Shown here piece by piece: positions 14,501-29,500 of a DNA stretch of 64,000 bases. The stretch is taken from positions 16,518,736 through 16,582,735 of the forward strand of contig CM072893.1 in NCBI GenBank assembly GCA_037013685.1, written 5' to 3'. This stretch comes from Acridotheres tristis. Its lineage: Eukaryota > Chordata > Aves > Passeriformes > Sturnidae. The notes under the pieces were generated by a model. The model worked only from the letters and a program-made list of their open reading frames with translations, did not search any database and was not told the DNA's origin. The position numbers and the translations under genes are program-made. How positions within the stretch are numbered: the first letter of the stretch is position 1; the number at the start of each line of letters is the position of its first letter.

Positions 14501-17500
14501 TTAGGAAGAAATTCTTTTCTGTGAGGACTGTGAGACACTGGAACAGGCTGCCCAAGAGAAGTTGTGGCTGTACCATCCCTGAAAGTGTTCAAAGCCAGGC
14601 TGGATGGAGCTCTGTGCAATCTGATCTAGTGGAAGGTGCCTCTGCCCAGAGCAGGGGGGGTTGGAACAAGATGATCTTTATGCTCCCTTCCAACTCAAAT
14701 AACACAAACCATTCTATGATTAAGTTCCTAATTTTCAGTAAGTTAGTACAAAATGTCTCATCTACTACAGAAGAATTCCAGAGACTGCCCTGCTGGGTCA
14801 AAACAGAAAAAGTTTAACAGTCAACAAGTTCCCAGGCTGTGTCACCTCTGATGTTAAGAGATGTACAAGATGGAAAGTCACAAAAAAAGCAGCACTCAAG
14901 ATACACAAGGTGAGGGGAATGGGAGAACAAGTAGGTGAAGGATATGGAACAGACTATCACAAAGCACCAGGTATATGAAGGAAGGGCCTTTGTGCATCAC
15001 CTGTTTTTTTAATTTTCAAGGTGGCATTTTTCTGTCAAGATTTACACTCATCTGTCAGGATTGCCTCGTATATGCCATGTACACAAAACATGTGGCAGTG
15101 TGAGCCTCCACCATACAGCCTGGCACCTGCCACGCCATCTGCTCCCATGGCAGCATCCAGAACCATGACAATATAGACCTCTAAACTACTTAAAGGACAT
15201 TCTGATCAATCACTCACTGAGGGAATGAACTAACACAGTGCTTCACATAGGTAGGGAATGTCCTGAAACAATCAAGCCTAGTCTCTCCACTGTGGGACAG
15301 CAATTCAGGCAAAAATATAAAATGGAATAATTTTTTTCTGAATGCACTTTAAAAGATCTGGTTGCCTTTTTCAGGTTAGATAACAGTGTAAACCATCCAG
15401 AGCCATCAAACAGCAGTTTGATGTCATTACCTTCAGTTATCAGCAGTTGAGAAAGGTTAATTTATGCCTAGTCTTTACTGAAAACACAGTACTCTTTACA
15501 GGGTATTTTGAGGACTTCTAGGGCGAATTTTAAGAATAAATGTTTGTGCATATGTCTGATGTCAGTAAGCCATAGCAAGGTGAAAAACCATAAAGAACAT
15601 AAAGGATGAACTTCACTAAAGTTTGCCAGCAGACAGGAGGAGTGCCACGAATGCATCTGCATGAGCCCAGAGAAATGAATGGTCTGCTTTAAGAATAGAA
15701 TTAAAGAGAAGTTGCCCAGAATTCTCAGCAAACATTATCATCATCTTAATCATTTTCTTTTACAGTCTTCCGAGAGAACTTTGTTTTGGTAGCACTAAAA
15801 GAGGACTCTAGCCATCTACATTTAGGGAACAAAATTTTGGTTTAATCCAGCTACAAGATGCAAAGCAACAATGAAAAAATATAGGATATTGGGTCATACA
15901 GTATATACAATACATGCTGGCTAGTGAGGTTCTCAAGACAGGTAATCCAAATGAAGTGGATCAGCATGACAGCCCTCACACAGTTACAAAAAAATCCAGT
16001 ATCTTCATGAAACCAAAAAACCCCTTCTCAGTATTCAGAGATGCCATCATAACTACTTCAGTTCTTACACCCACATATCTTAAAATAGTCCTAATGGTTT
16101 TCTTCATTATAATTACTGAAATTTAGTAACTATTTGGAAATAGTTACAGCTATGGAACAACAATCAAGCAAAAGATACTTTCTTTAGAGTCTCTCTACCT
16201 GCCACCACATTAGGTGGTACTAGAGAAGTCTGCACAACACTTAAAGGCACCAGCAAGCTGGGAGAGGCATGTGTACAGTGTCATGCATGCCATATTCATA
16301 ATAGAAATACTTAAAATAAAAATTGTTCAGTTAGCAGCAAGTGTCAGTGTTTTAAGTTTCAAGCAGCACTCAGAGCCTGAAACATTTCTGTTGTTGAACA
16401 GAGACCCAGGAAAACCAAAATTATTGCAGATAAGCTATATTTCCAGTTTTCTCCACTGTATTGGGAACACAAAGGTCCAAAATATTCATTCAGACTTGCA
16501 GACAAACACTTCTGATTGGTTCAGGTGCATCCACTCCTTTCTCAGCCCCCTACCAAGAACTCATGAATTTTTTTGAATAAAAGGCTAATATTGACCAATC
16601 TGCAGTCCTGCTACTTTTACCTAAACCACAGGAGACACAGACCAAAACTGTCAGCACCACTTGCTTTCACACCTGATGTCAGATTATATGCTTACATAAT
16701 ATTACCAGTATTTATGATCCTGTAGTCCCCTATTACATAGCAGAGCTTGAGACCCTGGTTCCAAACAATCAAGAGCAGCTTCTTAATATCTTAGAAAGAT
16801 GATACCTAGATTCTACATGTTTTCTAGCTGACTTCTTGTTCATAAAAAGCATACTACTGGGAAACATTAAAAACACTGGAATCACAGGAAAACAGACATT
16901 TTAGCTGAGAGCATAAAATTTGTCAGTGTATAGAAGATTTAGTAGGTGTTTTTGTTCTTTGGCGTTTTAGATGATGAAACATGACCAGAAAAATAAATCC
17001 TAAAAAAGATTGCCTCCAAGACTTGTTAGCCACATAGGATTCCAAAAAAGTCAGCTTAGCATCCATCATCCTTGGGCAATTCAAAGTCTACATATCTGCC
17101 ACTAGTCTAGAAAAATACTTCATTGGTCTTTTGCTGAAAGGCCAAAGCCATAAAAAATATTGTAGCAACAAGTGTCACTCATGCATGCTTTTAAGAAACC
17201 TACTAGCAATTGCACAAATAGTATAATAACGGGCACACAGAATAATTCAGGTCTACTCCAAGCCTGGCTAGAAAGCCATTACACAGAATAAGCAAATCAG
17301 CTGAAAAGAACAAAATCAATACTTAAGTACTTCTCTACAGGCATTACAATGGTATCTCTTAAAAACAGACACATCAAAACAAAACAAAAAACTCCAGAGC
17401 TTCCTGGCTACCAGTTAAATTATAAATAAAGTATTAATATTTCTGCCATGTTCATCAGACAGATATTTTCTTAAACCAATTAAAATAAGAAAGCTAAAAA

Positions 17501-20500
17501 AAAAGCACCCGTTGTCAAAATGAATGAATGATGGATAGCATTATTCATACCAGCAGCCATCAAGGAGCTTTTCTTGCAAGACTTGAACTGCATTTTGGTA
17601 GGTGCTGTGGGATTTTGTTTAGTTTGGGCAGGTTTACCTCTTTCATGGAACACAGGCAACAAAGACCTTACCTTACCAAAACATTTTCTGGCTGTTTTTC
17701 ATTTCCTTTCAGTTTCTATCTATAGCAGGGAGATTAGGCCTTGGAGAATTTGGTTGATTGCTATCAGGGCAAAGTGCAATCTGCAGAGCACTCTTTACTA
17801 GATATGTGATCACAGGTTATGAGGGAGCAACAAAACACAGAGACCTTAGGAAACAATGGCAATAAAGATACACACACTTTTATTCAAGACATGAGCACTT
17901 CTGAGACCAGATTAATTATACTCAACAAGAGAAATTTTGAGAACTGTAAAAGAATAAGTAAAATAAAACTCCGTATAAACAGAGTGCAAAGGAACACTGT
18001 TAACAGCTACTAAATTACCACAGAACTAAACAAAACAGTTTTTGCACGAATAATAAAGAAAAGTAGCAAAATAAAGTTTCAAGTCTCAGGTAATTTTATG
18101 AAACTTGTTATTCATGATCACAGTAACATGGACCTTATGTGTAACCTATCTAATTACCACTCACTTGAACATTTGAACAAATTTAAACCTTACTATAATT
18201 AAATCAGGGCTTGAGAAACAAAACTTGTCACTGTTTTTGTATTTCGCTAGTACAGCCATCCTACTGCTCATTCAATGCAATAAGCCTTCAACGTATTTCA
18301 CACAGAATCACAGAATTAATTAGGTTGGAAAAGGCCACTGAAATCATCGAGTCCAACCTATGACCCAACACCATCTTGTAAACCAGACCATGGCACTGAG
18401 TGCCACATCCAGTCTTTCCTTAGACACCTCCAGGGATGGTGACTCCACCACCTCCCTGGGCAGCCCACTCCAAAGTCTGGTCACCCTTTTTGTGAAGAAA
18501 TGCTTCCTAATGTTCGACCTAACCCTCCCCTGGTGCAGCTTAAGACTATGTCCTCTATTACTTTGTTTCATATTTTTGTGAATTTGACTTGCATGTAAGT
18601 TTCATATTGTGAAATTCTTGTAACAAAGCTTAGTCATTAAATGACTCCGTGCAACCCACTAGTACAGGACCTGAGTAGGTGTAATCCAGTCATTAATGCA
18701 TAATATCACTCACCCCATATTGGTAAGTCATCAATATACATCTGGTACCAATAGTGATTTTTGATAGCATACACAAACGCATCTCTTCTTCCCTTGTCCA
18801 AGTCAACTTCACAGTAAGTAGTCTGCATTACATCATCTGCAAAAAATTAAAGCACAGTTAAACATTTATTAAAGAGCCAGCTCAAAGTGAAGGTAAACCA
18901 AGCAAATAGAGGCATGGACAGTGCTGAAGTCTCCAAGCCCTCCTGGGGCTATCCTCAAGTAGATAACAAGAAAGGACACTTAAAAAGGAACGATTAAAGC
19001 AAATACATGACTGTGTTCAGAAATCTCTGCATGCAGAGGCTTCTCACATACTGAACAAGGAAAGGTTTCACAGTATCCTTTTGCTGCTTCACTCACACTA
19101 AATTAAGGTACAAAAGCTGATGGCAGATTCACCTGAACAGATAATGAGATCTCTCTGACTTTAACGAGAGGCATGAAATTATTAACAAATACCTAGAACT
19201 GTTTACAACATTATCTCTCTGTTTTAGTATAATCAGCTTCACTGACTAGGAATAATGTTTGTAAAAAACCTAAAGCTTTTTAAAGTTCCCAGCAATTTGG
19301 AAGAAACTAACACTAAGGAAGATACAAAGTAATCAGAGTAAGACAGAAAAAAAAGAGAGAAGACAAAAATAGGAATAATGCAAAGAATGCACAAACAGCT
19401 ACATTTGGAAATAAAATAAATTCACTTCTTTCAGCCAGAAAGCTATCCTTCCCCATTTAAAATTCCTAAATTATACTGTTAGCAGCCATTCTTTTGCATC
19501 CCAATTTCCTTCCCTAATGTCTCCTTTTCAGGTGAAGAAAGATGAAAGGCCCCATATGTACAAGACTTCAGATAGCAATAGATTCAAACTCCCTCACCTA
19601 CATCTTAGTAATTGTTTTCATGCTGCAAATAGTGAAACACACTTAAAGAATTCCAGCTTCTCCTCTTTTTGTCATCACAGGAATTGAGGACCCATTTCAG
19701 TAGATTAATTTATGCCCCAAATACAACTCTAATTTGTATCAAAATTCAGCTTACTTTCTTTGATACACCAACTACAATATAAAGCTTAAAAGGAAAATCA
19801 AATCACCTGCACAGAAAAAGCACAGGCAAGCAGAATATTTCTAACACAAACCATAATTTCTCTGATAACAACAAAAATCAAAATATGCCAAGTACATCTG
19901 GTCAACAAAACTTTTCTTCTGGAGAAAAAAAAGAAAGTAACAAAACCATTCAAGTCAAGAAATGTACCAAGAAGACTTTTAGTGCATGGACAGCACTCTC
20001 AGGGCTCATACTGGTACATTCAAGAGAAGGAGCCATTAAAGTTGGCACCACAGTTGAGACAGATGCACAAATTCAAGTTTGCACTTCTGCCTCTACTGAG
20101 CTGGATCCTATATTTGGATCCTATATTTTGGGACTATGTTTCCCCCCACCCGTAAAATGCCTCTGCTTGGCACTTTTTCATTTTAACAGATTTTTAAATT
20201 GTCTTGACATTAATTAAAAGGAGGAAAAAAAGCCAATCCACAAACCCCCAAATCATTATTTTCTGGATTTGTTGCTAAGTAGGGATTCTTTCCAAAATAT
20301 TTGGCACTTCACTGTGATACTATGTTCAAATAAAGGATAACACCTTTCTAATACTACATTTTTTGACTCAAAGGATTATTTAACACACAGATCAAATGAA
20401 AAGTCATTAATTAAAATACAGGTAAAAGAGAAGCTGACAGAGACTGTTAAAGAAAGCATTTCCCAGGGCCAAAGCAAGAAGCCTGTTTTGTAGAAGTATT

Positions 20501-23500
20501 ATGGGTGCCAGGCTGCTTTAAGTGACTCTCTGGTTCACAGTGGTACCAGCACATTTAGGTTAGACTGTAACCTACTCTAAATTACTCCATGGGCTTTCAG
20601 ACTGTAGAATTTGCCACTTGTTTGCTTGTTTTACCAACTGAAATGAGATATTCTGCATATAATGCTTTAGGAATAAAACACTGAGATTTGCTGCTGTTAA
20701 CAAAAGACTTTGGAATATCATTTGAAGTTAAATGATTGCACTGACACAAGGCTGTAGATAGCAGCATGCCACAAAAAAACCTGTCTTCATCCATTTTTAC
20801 AGATCTTATTCCCAGCATTCAGAATATCAGAACACATCACAGAGATAGTATAATCAAATCTGGACTAGCTGTGTTACAAGTTTCTCCAGGGCACACACAC
20901 AAAACCCCAGCAGAATCATTAGAAACAATCTCATTCAATTCTTGCAAAACACAGGCATGACATCACACATGGAATATGATATCAGCCACACTGCACAGGA
21001 CAGTTCCTCTCACCTCCCCTTAAAGCAAGTGAAGAAAGACAAGTGCTCCTTTCTGCAGCCACTGACAGCTGAAGCTGTTGTTTAGTCACAGGACAGCATT
21101 ACGTGGTCAAGCTGAAATTCACTGTGTCAAATGATCAAATGAAAGAACAGCATTTGGGGGCTGGGGAACCTAATGTCTACTTCATTACAGCTTTACCAGA
21201 TCAAAGGTTTTGCATATGTTAGAGAATTCTTATCACAGTTATGGCTGGATGTGTATCCAAGAGGAGAGCCAAGTTAAAGGCAGGTTTTGTGGTGCCTCTG
21301 TATCAGGGATGTCAAAGAGGTAATATCTGCTATGCAATAAAGCTTCAGTAATGTCAGCAGCACATTCAGGAAATTTTTTAAAAGCATGACTCATTAGAAA
21401 AGCAAGTCTGCTTAGGCAGATTTCAAATTTCCTATGGACAGTCAGATCAATGGGGTTTTATTCAAACATGTGAACCATACAAACTTCATTATATTTGACA
21501 ACACTAAATGTCATCCTTCTAGAAGTGCTGCAGAAGAAAGTTTGGGCAAAGAATTCTCCATTAGAAATATGGGCATTTAGTAACATTTCTGAAGAAGTAC
21601 AGAATGCAATTTTGTTAAAACATCCTTTTCCTCTTTATCTTCTCTAATGGCACTGTATGGTAGTATAAAAAATAAATTTTCAAATTGAAGTCACTATGAT
21701 ACCAATGTTCAATACATTTAATCATTTACTAGGTCTCAGGTGTAACAGAGGATGTCACTCAAATACTTGAGTAAAGAACTTGACATATTAATTAAAAAGC
21801 ATTATTATCCTAGATTTAGCTTGACAAAATAATTAAGCCAACCGAAAACTTAGAAGTTATATTACAATATGAGTGTATGTTAATAATTCATTTTTTTCCT
21901 TCACACAGATATTTATACAGATTTGAGACTTGTGATATAAGAACAAGATTGTTCATATTGTAACAGAAGGAAAATCCAGCTACCTTGTATGATTACATGT
22001 ATCCTTTCACATGCCACACTTAATACAACAAGAAACATTACTTCATGGAGAGTTGAATACACTAGATTTGCCCCACCAGTCACCACTATGAGAGTTCAAG
22101 GGGAAACCCTCACTCTCAGAAGGGCACATTTCTGCAAAATCATAATTTTTTTAGTCTAGTTTAAAAAATACAGGCAATGCCAACTGATTCAACTGCCAGT
22201 TTTACTTACATAGTTTAGTACTTCAGCTAGTAACAGCTGTAGCCTAAACAATACTTTCAATATGATGAACAACACACAGTTTCACACTTACCTGCTACTA
22301 CTGTCCAGTCAAACAATGCTGAGAAGGGAATTATTTTTTATTGCAGAAACTAATTGATTAGAATAATTTTATTTCCCTTTTACTCACTTTAGAGGATAAA
22401 AACCTAGAAGTATGAGGTTCAAATCTAATTTAATTTTGCAAACTCATATAATACTTTAAAGAGAAAGAAATGCCTGCAACTGTTCATCTGGCCATAATGC
22501 CAAATGCACATAAAGAAAAGCACAGATGCCTGTTAACTCAGAACTCAGATATGATTCACATATTCATGAAGAAAATCTGTGCAAGTTTATTACTTATTAT
22601 CTTAATTATTTCAGCTCCAGATTTTAGATACCCAACACTCCTTCAAGCTGTATCTTTTACTTAAGAACATATCAATCTATTGGTACCAACCAAGCTTCTG
22701 TTAACAAAAAGAAAAAGGAAAACAAAAACCAACCAAAAAACCAAGCCCCACAAAAACACCAACAGCCCTGTTTCAATTTAATTGCAGCAACTTCTGGAAC
22801 ACTGATGCAGAGTTGAAGCCTGTATCAATAACACTGAAATAAAACTTATCCATTACCAAAAAAAATTATTTCAATTTCACTGATACAATCTAGTTACAAT
22901 TACAAACAAAAAAAAATGAGACCACCACTTCCACAAAGAACAAGATCTGCCATTAAAATGTCACCAAAAAACTGAGCTACCATCACATTTCAACAACAGA
23001 ACTGGAAAAGAATTATTTATACAAATGCTAAACTTTAAGAACTGATCTAAGAAATCCAAATTTTACAACATGTAAATTGGATATAAATTGTACCGGGTTT
23101 ATGACAGCTTTTAAGCCTCTAAAAAAATTAATTTAAGTATTGTAATCTTCTGCTCTATTTCTTTATTTTTTAAACCTGTGTGTCAAGGGGATCTGAATTA
23201 CAGAAATTTTACATAATTTCGTATTAAATACTAATACTAATTTCATACTAAATACTAATAATTACTGTTACAATTAATTTATACTTGTTACTCTGAAATG
23301 TGGGAAAAAATAGTATTTTAATACTTTTAACGGCAGATTAAGGATAGTAAAAGAGTTGCCTCCCATTGAGATTTCACTTCACAGACCATTGCTAGAAACA
23401 GTAAAACAGCTCCTGGCGCAGAAGGTGCTGGATAACAGTTAACAGCAAAGAGATTGTTGGCCTCATCTTTTATCCAGAGCACACACACTGCAAGAGAAAA

Positions 23501-26500
23501 ACCTAGAAGTGCACGTGTACAGCTTCATACATCATGTACACATTCTTCAATCAACCAGCTGTCATGTACCATCTGCTTTATTGAAAACATCTGACCTGCA
23601 GCTACTTTGGTTGGGAGTTCAATTCACTGCAGGTCCAATACGGATTATCAGTCTACTAAACTCCACGGTGTTAATATCAATAATTGAATTTTTAAAATTG
23701 TGTGCATTGGCTACATCATAGCAGTAAACATCAACTCACAGACTTTCTGGTCTTTTCAATCTGGTGCTGCACCTAGAGAGTGCATTTGTCACATGAATAA
23801 GAGAATCTCCTGGTAAAGTTGGAAGTAAAACAAGAAGTAAAAATTACACATCGAACTGGCTATACCAAACTAACATTTACCATAATCTGATAACAGAAGT
23901 TTTATTAATCTTCACCACTGTGTTGAATTGCTGCCAGTTGCCTTCATTATTCTTTCCATTCTGTGTTTCTGAGGACATTCTCTGAGGTTTGACAAGAAAA
24001 CTATTTCTCCCACATTGAGGAAAATTTTCAGCATACTACAAGTGTTACAAACCAGTAGTAGGACTATTTCCCAGTGTTTGTACAGGTACTGTTTCTTTCT
24101 TAAAAGGAAAGATTCAATTCCAAACTCCTTTAGTGTGGCAATGCTATCCTCTTTGTAAATTTTTTAATTATGAAGAATTTCAGGTATTAACAAACTTTCT
24201 AAAAATCTTTTATTCAAGACCCTTATCCTACTGCTAGCAAAAACATCATCAGGTCTTTTATTCTGCAGATGTCCAGTTTTGAATAAAACTTTTACAGCTC
24301 ACAGAAACTAAATCCCATCTGACTGTAAATTCTCAGATAAGAGATACTATGCTTAAGTTTTCCATCCAGTTAAGCACTAGTGATGCAATAAGTGCAGTGT
24401 TCTGGAAAGAAAGATACACAGAAACACAAATTGAATTAAACTAATAAATGTCAAAATTCAAGAGGCAAAAAGAATCTGTTATTAATAAAAGTTCTGCAAC
24501 TACTAGCTACAGATATCTGAAAGGACATAAACAGAGAAATTATGCAATAGAAGACCCAGGCCTTAATACCAAGAAATATATTTGCAAAAGAAGTTAAATG
24601 ACTTCTCTGGAACAGTATGGCAAGATGGTGAGGACAGGAAACAACAGGAAAAAAAACCAAAAACAAACCAGCTTCATCCTACTCCATCCTGACTGGCATA
24701 AGATGAGTTAGAGACAGTACTATAAAGGTATTTGTCAGAGTTAGTTTAAACTAGACAGTAATCAGAAGGATACAATCATCAACTCTGTTGAGGTGGAACT
24801 TTGAGATGTTGAGCCCTTGCTATACCTTTGCAATTGCAGTGAGTCTGCAAGTACTCATCATCACAGGAAAAAATTACATCTTCATTCTGGTAATTCCAGA
24901 ATATTAATTCTAGTAAATTATTAAACATTCATACACAAAAAACTTAGTTTTACTTTGTAAAATGATACCAGTTACTTCAGAAGCAATATCTGCTGGAAGC
25001 ATATTCCCCTAAAGGCACATAGACAGAAACTTCAATGTAAACTCAAAAGCCTGTGGTAGTAACCTTGCAGGACAAACCAATCAATGATACAAAATACACT
25101 CAGTTGCTAGCAGCAAGAAAACTTCAGTTCTTTTCATTACAAGATCAAGTTTGAAGAGTTTGTGTATTTTTAAGTGACTAAATGCACTTTGAATCACTTA
25201 CCTTTAAATTTGATGTCAAGACCACTAAATTCCAATTCAACTCCTTGAAGTGCTTCCCCTAGGGTTTCATGGTAATGGCTGATGCTTTTTTTTGATCCCA
25301 CACAGAAAGGGAGAGAGAAGTATTTGTATGTTTCTTGGCGATTGTGATAGGGTCCTACAGTATTCATCCAAAGAACAACTTCCTCTTTATCTTGGTACTG
25401 AAAGATAAAATTATTGTGTTAGATGAGAAGCCCAGCAGAATCAAAATGTTCAAGAATCTCTCATTCATATTAACTAGCAGGGTTGCTCAATCATAGCAAG
25501 AGTCACATTTAAAGACAGCTGAGCATTTTTGTTTTTTGCATGAGAGGGATTCTAGGAAAAAATGTCAGCCTGCTTTCATAGAAAAAAAAAGCCAAGTTGA
25601 TCATATATTTTCTTAGAGCCTATCAGTGAAGTATCAAGTAAGTGAGATTTAAGAAAGATGTAGAAGATGCAGTGAGCAGAAATGGAAAAAACCAGAAATC
25701 TTGAAAATAAATAAGTTTTTACTAATTTTGTAAAAATATAGATCAGTTACAAGCAAAACTCTGCTTATCTCAACTGAAAGAAAGGAAACACTAAATTTAT
25801 GTCTTGTTAAACAAGATCTTAGCAGTATTCAGGCAATCTACCCACACTGACAGATACTCTATATTTTTCTAAAATGCAGCTCCCTTTCTTTTTAGCAAGG
25901 GTATAAATTGCATTCGAAATTCCCAGAAGAGCACAATGCCTTACAGGAAGCACTAAAATTAAACTGTTGCATACCTACAGTAGCCAAGAGCCGTGTCAGA
26001 CAGAAGAACTGTATTTTGATGCATTTTCAACATTCCCACAGTGAAAAAACAGAACAGCAAGAAGTCTGGTGGCTGCCATGAAATTCTCTGTGGGAACATT
26101 CACCCTTCACTTTCCACAGCTACTGCTAGTCAGGAAAACATATTCCTTGTCTAGGAGGCAGTAATTTTTTTCCAAGCCCTTATTACTTCTGAACAACAAA
26201 AAAAGTACTTAAAGTCAGAAATCTATCAGTGTTTAAATACTGGATGAATTTGGGAAAATTAAATGATCGGAAATAATAATTTGCATTATATCTGTATGCA
26301 TCTGGATGAGGTATTAGATTTGCTGATTACTATACAAAGTCTCACCTATAATTTCAAAAGGATAAGAGGGACAGGGACAGCAATATAACTTCTAAGGCAG
26401 AAAAAATCCTACTTATAACTATATACACATGAAAGCAAATCACTATATAGGTCCTGATTTTTATTTAGGTATAGAAGTATAAAGTACTATTATAAGACCA

Positions 26501-29500
26501 AAACACAGACACAGAACACCGTGGAGAAGAAAAAAAAGTAAAATGTTAATTAGACGAAACTATTATATGGTGCACAGCTGAAATACCAAATACAGTTCTG
26601 TATCTCCCTTTTTAACAAATGAACAATGGTTCTTCAACTCCATTTATTCTGAACAACCACAGTCATACCAGGAGGTTAATGCAGAAATAATTAGGTACAT
26701 GCAGAATGAAAAAAATTCTTCAGATGAAGTGTTTAAAAGTTAAACTCAAGGATTTAGACAAATACGCTTTGGAAAATAATTTAATCCCTTTAAACTAACA
26801 CACCATCTCAATTAAAGGCTTGTCTAATTTGTTCACAAAGATGTACGAAGGTCATTCCAGCTTCTTATGGGAGTGATTTCCAACAAGAAACTTAAAATAT
26901 CTTACTAATTTCATTCTGAGCTGCAGCAGAGACCAAACACTTGCCAGTTTCACAAACCTGCCCCTTTGCAGAGCACACACTTCAGAGCACTTCTGACAGG
27001 TAAAGAACGCCAAAGAAGCATCAAATAAAAAGTAAACAACAAGAGAAAGCAAGAGTAAGTAGACATTCCTCCTCTCTGCCAGCAACCAGAAAGGTTATAC
27101 CAGTGCAGTACCAGTGCAGCACAGTTGTCCAAAGAAAGTCGGTAAAGAAAACAGAAAGAAAGCAAATTCACAGCACCAACCCCCTCAGCTGCAGAAGCAC
27201 ACACTGGAATCTGCACTTCAAATCCCCCTCTAGCTCTTGCCAAGGGAGCACGGGACAAGCTGGTCCGTATCTCTTCCTAGCCTGTTAATTCTATCATGTC
27301 TTCTGTTTCTTCCTCTAACAGCTGCAGGACATATTTCCAGCCCTTTCTCAAAATGGTCTTAACTTGTCAAGAGCCCACTTTAGCACTACTTGTACCAAAC
27401 AGCCTACATGTGAGCTGACCTATGTCTCTGTTCAACCTTCAGTAATAGAATATGACAACATCCTTAGGTCTGTGAGATCATCTTGGACTGCCTGAATAAA
27501 GAAAGCACTGACTACTGCTTTTCTTAGCTGCTTGTTTTTGACATGCTTCACACTGAGCTGGGACCTCCACATTTTTGGAACTGTACCAGAAGTGAGAGAC
27601 GAGGCAGAAACCCACAGATTAAGAACATAACATGCAAAATCTTGCTGTGTTTTCTGATCTACGAATGTAACTAAATAGCAATTACAACATCTGCAATAAC
27701 AAATCTGGTCTTTGCTTGTCTCTTATGTGCATGGGACTTAGTCCTTCTTCAGGACTTACAAGTTTTTCCCACAATGGCTCCAAGATGCCATCAGCTTGCT
27801 CTAGAGAGAAAAGGGGCCATATCAAACAGATGCAAAAAATTCAGTCTGCATTTATTACTTCCTCCTTTCTCACAAACATCCCAGAACAGCACAAGATAAA
27901 TCTTTTCAGGTCTGCTACATAAACAAACACAACAGCTCAGCCAGCCCAGACTACACTTCACTCATGGCAAGCCTTAGGCACAGCGGTCTGCCATCCACCA
28001 GGCTCCTGGTGGCCTCCTCACATTAAGTGCATTGCAATTAGCAAAATAAGCACCTTCAGGTTAAATCTGGGGTGGTGTCTAGCAGAAACTGAAGGACATT
28101 TTCTTCTATCTATATTTGCTGTGTTTTGCTCATTGTCAATTATAAGGATGAGCTTTCACATTTAAATACATTTCTCTGGCATGATATATCTTGTCCTTGC
28201 ACTCTTAGCCTAGTGGTAGGGTAATTGGATGGCAAGAACACAGGGCTATTAAAGAGTTCAAGTGTGGAGGTTTGATTGTGAGTTTTTGTCTGGCTTGTTT
28301 CATTAGTGCCTTCATAATACCAAAACATCTACAATAAATAACAGTGCCAACACAAAGGAAAACTTATTTAGGCAAGACAAAGCACCAGAGTATCTTGTAG
28401 AAGACTACTGTCATCTGTTTATGAGGACTACTAGGTTTTGAGAAAGCTTTCATATAACACACCTTTCAGCAAAAAGGTCATGCTGTGAGAGAGAACATAA
28501 AATAAGCCAAGATGAACATAGTAAATGACAAGGCAAAGAAGGTCAACAAGTAAGATGCTGCAATCTGTACTCTGGTGTATCTAAGCAAGCTCTTCTGGTT
28601 TTGGTTCATATGAAGGGATAATATACTGCATGTAGCTCAAGATCCTAATTATGTTCACAGACACAAGCATTTAACAACTTGGTCACAGTGCCACAACTCA
28701 TATCGTTCAGTACTTCCACATGTGACAGAAGGCTACAAAACAGAATTTTATTTGTTTCACTTACTGTAATTTATGAAAAAAGTCTGTAAGCTTTGCGTAT
28801 TTTTCTGCATTAAGCTTAATATCAGCTTAGTAATTTCTGTAACTATATAGCATATATAATGATGTATTTATAGATGCAGCTTGAAAAGTCTCAGCATCGA
28901 CACAAGTTACCTACCATACAGCTGTTAAGCTAAGGGAGACAAACCTTCAGAAACTTTTTTCTGCAATTGCCAATCAGGTGGTGGTGGAGGAGCAACCCGC
29001 ACCTCAAGTGCAACTACATATCATCCCCAACCCTCATCACAGCTGAGGACATCTGTTCCAAAGCAGCACAATGTGGTCATGCTGCCTGTTCAGAGCACTG
29101 GGCTGCAGGGATGTGCCTGTGCAAGCCAAAATCACATCCAACCCATCTACAGTTCTTCCTTGTTGCTGGAATTGATGGGTCCACTCCGGTTCCCTGCAGA
29201 ACACTAAACTGGCAGGAAGCTTGTGCAGTCTGACCTGGCCAGAAGTGGATCTCTTCTATGTAATACAACTAGTGAAAAACTGGGGGTTTGCATCACTTTG
29301 AGGCTTAATACAAAGACAGTTTCCATGCATCTTTTACAGTTTATAAACTATTCAAGTATAGCAATACTAACACTACCTTCAGTACAGCACATGCATCTTT
29401 CTTTTCTGTTACCCAACAGGGCACTCATGGCGTGGAAAACAACTTTATGTTCTTTGCACAACTGTAGAAATTAGCATGCTAACCCTAAAAAATAGACTAA

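Larger units (their letters stand above)
13989..18713 (-). other. TM9SF3 intron 3
   Basis: The intron after exon 3. It contains two CR1 3' ends, at 14498-14722 (plus) and 18301-18562 (minus). The rest is AT-rich unique sequence with a T run near 14047. Confidence 0.8.

Noticed and set aside
14425..14817. 130-codon plus-strand open frame
   Set aside because: It runs through a CR1 3' end, whose non-coding tail explains it.
18344..18581. Open frames on both strands of about 75 codons
   Set aside because: They lie in the minus-oriented CR1 copy and are repeat-derived.
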